Shown here piece after piece: positions 30,844-33,406 of a stretch of 33,406 bases of DNA. The notes below the pieces were generated by a model that did no database searches, was not told the origin of the DNA, and worked only from the letters and a program-made list of their open reading frames with translations. The position numbers and the translations under genes were made by a program. This DNA comes from Fusibacter ferrireducens (GTDB lineage: Bacteria > Bacillota > Clostridia > Peptostreptococcales > Acidaminobacteraceae), in assembly GCF_015352425.1 (NCBI RefSeq), contig NZ_JADKNH010000004.1, positions 1-33,406 of the forward strand, given 5' to 3'. Every line of letters starts with the position of its first letter. The stretch's first letter is position 1.

Positions 30844-31368
30844 TTAATTTTGATTGCGTCTAAATCTTGAACTTCTATCCACTTGATTGTTAAAAGCATT
30901 TAAATGATTTTCAGAAGCGTTTTTTAGAGCTTCAAATACGGTTTTAACATCTGCTGGTAAATCTTCTTTTAAGAAAGATTCATACATTGAAATGTTAAAT
31001 ACTTCTGCATCCACACCGGTTTGATAAGCTTCAGTTAGGCTATTCGGAAGGACTACAATTTGATCAGATTCATTTACAGGTAAATCTATATCGTATTTTT
31101 CAAATAGAGGCTCTAACCAGCTTATGTGATTTGTTTCAGCCTTTGCAATATTTGAAAAAGGTCTTATTGTACCGTATTCACTCATGATGAGTTCGTATTC
31201 TGCCAGTGCGGTGTATTCGTCTTGAATCGCATAGATGAGCATTTCGTCCAGTGTATGTGTATCATTTTCTAGGGCGCCTGTAGCACCGTAATTTTCAATA
31301 TCTGCAAATGATAAACTCATAGCAGAAACTAGAGTTAAAACGAGTATAAATAACATTGTCTTTTTCAT
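30844..31368 (-). CDS. DUF2202 ferritin-like secreted protein
   Basis: This 174-aa protein has a clear signal peptide (MKKTMLFILVLTLVSAMSLS, cleavage likely after FA at 22). The mature part is a four-helix ferritin-like domain of the DUF2202 type. Candidate metal ligands are Glu51 and Glu58 (IQDEYTALAEYE), Glu78 and His81 (AETNHISWLEPLF), then Glu in DAEVFNISMYESFL and His in ENHLNAF. It may bind iron or act as a peroxide-scavenging rubrerythrin-like protein outside the membrane; the function of the family is not established. ATG 31368 has AAAGGAG 8 nt upstream. It is a single gene with a palindrome in its leader and a strong terminator. Confidence 0.85.
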   Translation of the reverse strand: MKKTMLFILVLTLVSAMSLSFADIENYGATGALENDTHTLDEMLIYAIQDEYTALAEYELIMSEYGTIRPFSNIAKAETNHISWLEPLFEKYDIDLPVNESDQIVVLPNSLTEAYQTGVDAEVFNISMYESFLKEDLPADVKTVFEALKNASENHLNAFNNQVDRSSRFRRNQN

Positions 31369-31392
31369 AGTGAACTCTCCTTTAATTAATCG

Positions 31393-31408
31393 ACACATTC
31401 AAATGTGT
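31393..31408. promoter_or_regulatory. Perfect palindrome ahead of the DUF2202 gene
   Basis: ACACATT-CA-AATGTGT is a perfect 7-bp inverted repeat 25-40 nt upstream of ATG 31368. It may be an operator or a leader hairpin. Confidence 0.4.
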
Positions 31409-31514
31409 TTGGTTGTTTTCTTCTATGGGATTACTATACTGCTGAATTATGAAGATGGTATGGAGAGTATATGTTTTATGTGAGGATTTAACTTTTATTA
31501 AGGAAGTGATTTAA

Positions 31515-32135
31515 ATGAGTTTTAAAATTAACATGCCTTCAGTTCAAAGTGGACCGAGCCAGATCGGGCCTAGCAAGAGCTATTACGAAACTCAAGCTCG
31601 ATTCCAGTCTATATTGGAAAACAAATTAAATGTGAAAGCAACGCCTGATGTGACGGAGACGTCTAAAGTGAGTCGTGCAAAAACAGAAGATCAGGGTTTT
31701 GATGCTCAAAATGTATTGCTTAAGAGTGGCGTGTCAGCAGATGCTTTGAATGAAAAGTTGGAAGGCACTGCTTTGGCTGGTTTGGGGAATGATTTTGTGG
31801 CAGCAGAGCAAAAATACGGTATCAATGCATGGTTTTTAACTGGGCTTGCAATACATGAGTCTGGATTTGGAACGAGCCGAATTGCTCAAGACAAAAACAA
31901 TATTTTTGGCTTTAGAGCCTATGATGCTACGCCATACAGCAGTGCTGCTCAGTTTGACAGCAGAGGAGACAGTATTGATAAAGTGGCGCAATATTTAGCA
32001 GAGCATTATACAAATCCCTCAGGAAAGTATTTTAATGGCATCTCAGTGGATGCCATTGGCAAACGCTATGCCACTGATCCAAATTGGTCAAATGCACTTC
32101 AATCCAGAGTGGCACAATTGATGAAATTAGGTTGA
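31515..32135 (+). CDS. FlgJ-like beta-N-acetylglucosaminidase
   Basis: This 206-aa protein has a C-terminal glucosaminidase/lysozyme-like domain (about 90-206): FLTGLAIHESGFGTSRIAQDKNNIFGFRAYD, with catalytic Glu115, then AQYLAEHYTNPSGKYFNG and IGKRYATDPNWSNAL. The N-terminal 85 residues are polar and low-complexity with no signal peptide, as in FlgJ-type enzymes carried out by the flagellar export system. It should cut glycan strands of peptidoglycan. AAGGAAGTG precedes the ATG. It is not in a flagellar operon here, so the flagellar link is only suggested. Confidence 0.85.
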   Translation: MSFKINMPSVQSGPSQIGPSKSYYETQARFQSILENKLNVKATPDVTETSKVSRAKTEDQGFDAQNVLLKSGVSADALNEKLEGTALAGLGNDFVAAEQKYGINAWFLTGLAIHESGFGTSRIAQDKNNIFGFRAYDATPYSSAAQFDSRGDSIDKVAQYLAEHYTNPSGKYFNGISVDAIGKRYATDPNWSNALQSRVAQLMKLG

Positions 32136-32205
32136 CAATAAAAATAAGTAAGCCTTAGAGAGCATAAGCGCAGAAGAGATAAGGCATTTAAAAGTGAGGA
32201 AAGAA

Positions 32206-33225
32206 ATGGGAAAAGTATATTTTAAGAGAGTAACCAGCAACGAGTCTGAAGCGTTGAGCTCGGCAGCACAAATGTTGCTTGAAAAAGTCGTGGCGACAAA
32301 GGGTCATGTGTTTTCAAAAGAGGTGCCTATTAAGGTTCACTTTGGAGAAAAAGGCAATACGACATTTGTACCGGCTACGTGTTATGAGGGGATCATAGAG
32401 ACGCTTAAGAAAAATAAGGTACAACCGTCTTTCATTGAGACGAATGTACTCTATAGAGGTTCAAGAACGACTCGAGAAAGTCACATTGAACTTGCAAAGT
32501 CACATGGTTTTACAGCACTTCCGATTATCATAGCTGATGGAGATCATGGTGAGGCTTATGATGAAGTTGAGATCCATAAAACTTATTTTGAAGCTTGTAA
32601 AATAGGGCATGAATTCTCAAAATACGATCAATTTATAGTGACCAGCCACTTCAAAGGGCATGGTATGGCTGGATTTGGCGGGGCAATGAAGCAACTGGCT
32701 ATGGGATTTGCAGCTAGAGGTGGTAAACTCGCACAACACTCTGGTATCAGTCCTACGGTGAAGGCTTCCAAATGTATTGCCTGTGGCTTATGTATTCAAA
32801 AATGTGATGTAAATGCAATTGATTTGGGTGAAAAAGCGGTTATAGACCCAGAAAAATGTGTAGGGTGTGCAGGCTGTATTGCCGTTTGTCCAGTTGGAGC
32901 CATAAGAAACGATTGGAGTGGCAAGAATTTTAGAGAAAAAGTGGCTGAGTATGCTTATGGCGCTCAAAAGGGGAAAGATAATATTTATATTACTTTCCTA
33001 ATCAATGTCACTGAAGAATGTGATTGCATGGGGGAACATATGAAGCCGATTGCGAAAGATATTGGCGTGTTTGCATCTGATGATCCTGTTGCAATTGATG
33101 TTGCATGTCTTGATATGCTTCAAAAAGAGCATGGACATCCTGTATTTGAAACTGGTAGAGCGACTATTAAACATGCTGTTGAGATTGGATTGGGAACAGA
33201 TCAAGTGGAACTCGAAGAAATTTAG
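32206..33225 (+). CDS. DUF362 protein with two 4Fe-4S clusters
   Basis: This 339-aa cytoplasmic protein has a DUF362 region split around a ferredoxin module. The N-terminal part contains TNVLYRGSRTTRESHIELAK and VTSHFKGHGMAGFGGAMKQL. The clusters are C190-x2-C-x2-C-x3-C (CIACGLCIQKC) and C218-x2-C-x2-C-x3-CP (CVGCAGCIAVCP). The C-terminal part ends with DDPVAIDVACLDML. The family is common in anaerobes and probably transfers electrons, but no substrate is known. I chose ATG 32206, with GTGAGG 6 nt upstream, over GTG 32194. Two hairpins follow the stop, the second a terminator. Confidence 0.92.
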   Translation: MGKVYFKRVTSNESEALSSAAQMLLEKVVATKGHVFSKEVPIKVHFGEKGNTTFVPATCYEGIIETLKKNKVQPSFIETNVLYRGSRTTRESHIELAKSHGFTALPIIIADGDHGEAYDEVEIHKTYFEACKIGHEFSKYDQFIVTSHFKGHGMAGFGGAMKQLAMGFAARGGKLAQHSGISPTVKASKCIACGLCIQKCDVNAIDLGEKAVIDPEKCVGCAGCIAVCPVGAIRNDWSGKNFREKVAEYAYGAQKGKDNIYITFLINVTEECDCMGEHMKPIAKDIGVFASDDPVAIDVACLDMLQKEHGHPVFETGRATIKHAVEIGLGTDQVELEEI

Positions 33226-33286
33226 GTTCGTAATTCTATTTGTAAATATAAAAGACTGCCTGGAAACAGACAGTCCTTGTGAAATC

Positions 33287-33311
33287 GGCATACAGCATGT
33301 ATGCCAATTTT
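33287..33311 (+). terminator. Terminator of the DUF362 gene
   Basis: GGCATACA (33287-33294) and TGTATGCC (33298-33305) form an 8-bp stem with a GCA loop, followed by AATTTTT. An additional hairpin (GACTG/CAGTC, near 33253-33274) lies upstream. The dispersed repeat starts right after the T-run. Confidence 0.8.
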
Positions 33312-33314
33312 TAA

Positions 33315-33406
33315 TTAAAACAACAAGATTTGAGCCGAAAGCTGTGATGAGGAATGTTCAACCTCAAACAGCGTCAGCGAAAATCGGTTTGAGGCATCAA
33401 GAGATG
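33315..33406 (+). repeat. Terminator-associated repeat, partial (site 3, cut by window end)
   Basis: After the terminator T-run, TTAAAACAACAAGATTTGAGCC begins a copy of the 102-bp repeat seen reversed at 477-727 and 30602-30777. It matches site 1 almost perfectly through the CCTCAAAC and GTTTGAGG arms until the window ends. Confidence 0.9.

Overview
The window is AT-rich DNA with strong AGGAGG-type ribosome binding sites, TTGACA/TATAAT-type promoters and many hairpin-plus-U terminators. With Lon, topoisomerase III, RF3, a PlcR-like regulator, several ferredoxin-type Fe-S proteins, an oxygen-sensitive-type cysteine desulfidase and a rich c-di-GMP set, it looks like chromosomal DNA of an anaerobic, motile, low-GC Clostridia (Firmicutes) species. 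The genus cannot be fixed from the sequence alone. No rRNA, tRNA, CRISPR, phage or complete insertion sequence was seen.

Layout. 1-800: a very small gene with its own promoter and terminator, then a tandem 102-bp repeat. 827-4245: a TetR-centred accessory cluster (esterase, TetR regulator, Mpv17-like membrane protein, DUF3237, ABM-type monooxygenase) linked by a shared 13-bp operator. 4246-8810: a structured RNA candidate, topB, prfC and a small membrane protein. 8811-9480: a gene-poor stretch holding a large palindromic element. 9480-11091: PII-like protein plus CPA2 antiporter. 11331-16586: GGDEF protein, EamA transporter, PHP phosphoesterase, HD hydrolase pair and EAL-HDOD protein. 16730-19502: sigma-54 activator with a cysteine-rich sensor, translationally coupled to an M15 peptidase. 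19631-21244: calcium-binding FrpC-like protein and a GNAT.

21296-22570 holds the most interesting system: a PlcR/Rgg-type (RRNPP) regulator divergent from a 43-codon secreted pro-peptide gene, with two near-identical 16-bp palindromic operators between them. This looks like a complete, self-contained peptide quorum-sensing module. It is followed by MarR-Lon (22861-25699), cysteine desulfidase (25795-27120), an HD-GYP protein (27498-29456), a divergent NapH-like ferredoxin/OsmC pair with a CsoR/CstR-like palindrome (29595-30624), a ferritin-like DUF2202 protein, a FlgJ-like glucosaminidase and a DUF362 ferredoxin protein.

A second theme is a dispersed repeat family. At three places (about 477-727, 30602-30777, 33315-33406), and as an 18-nt remnant at 27389-27406, the same sequence begins directly after the U-run of an intrinsic terminator. 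In the three long copies the orientation relative to that terminator is the same. In one case the repeat supplies the last codons of a gene. Three c-di-GMP-related proteins (GGDEF, EAL-HDOD, HD-GYP) lie within 18 kb, which suggests active control of motility or surface behaviour.
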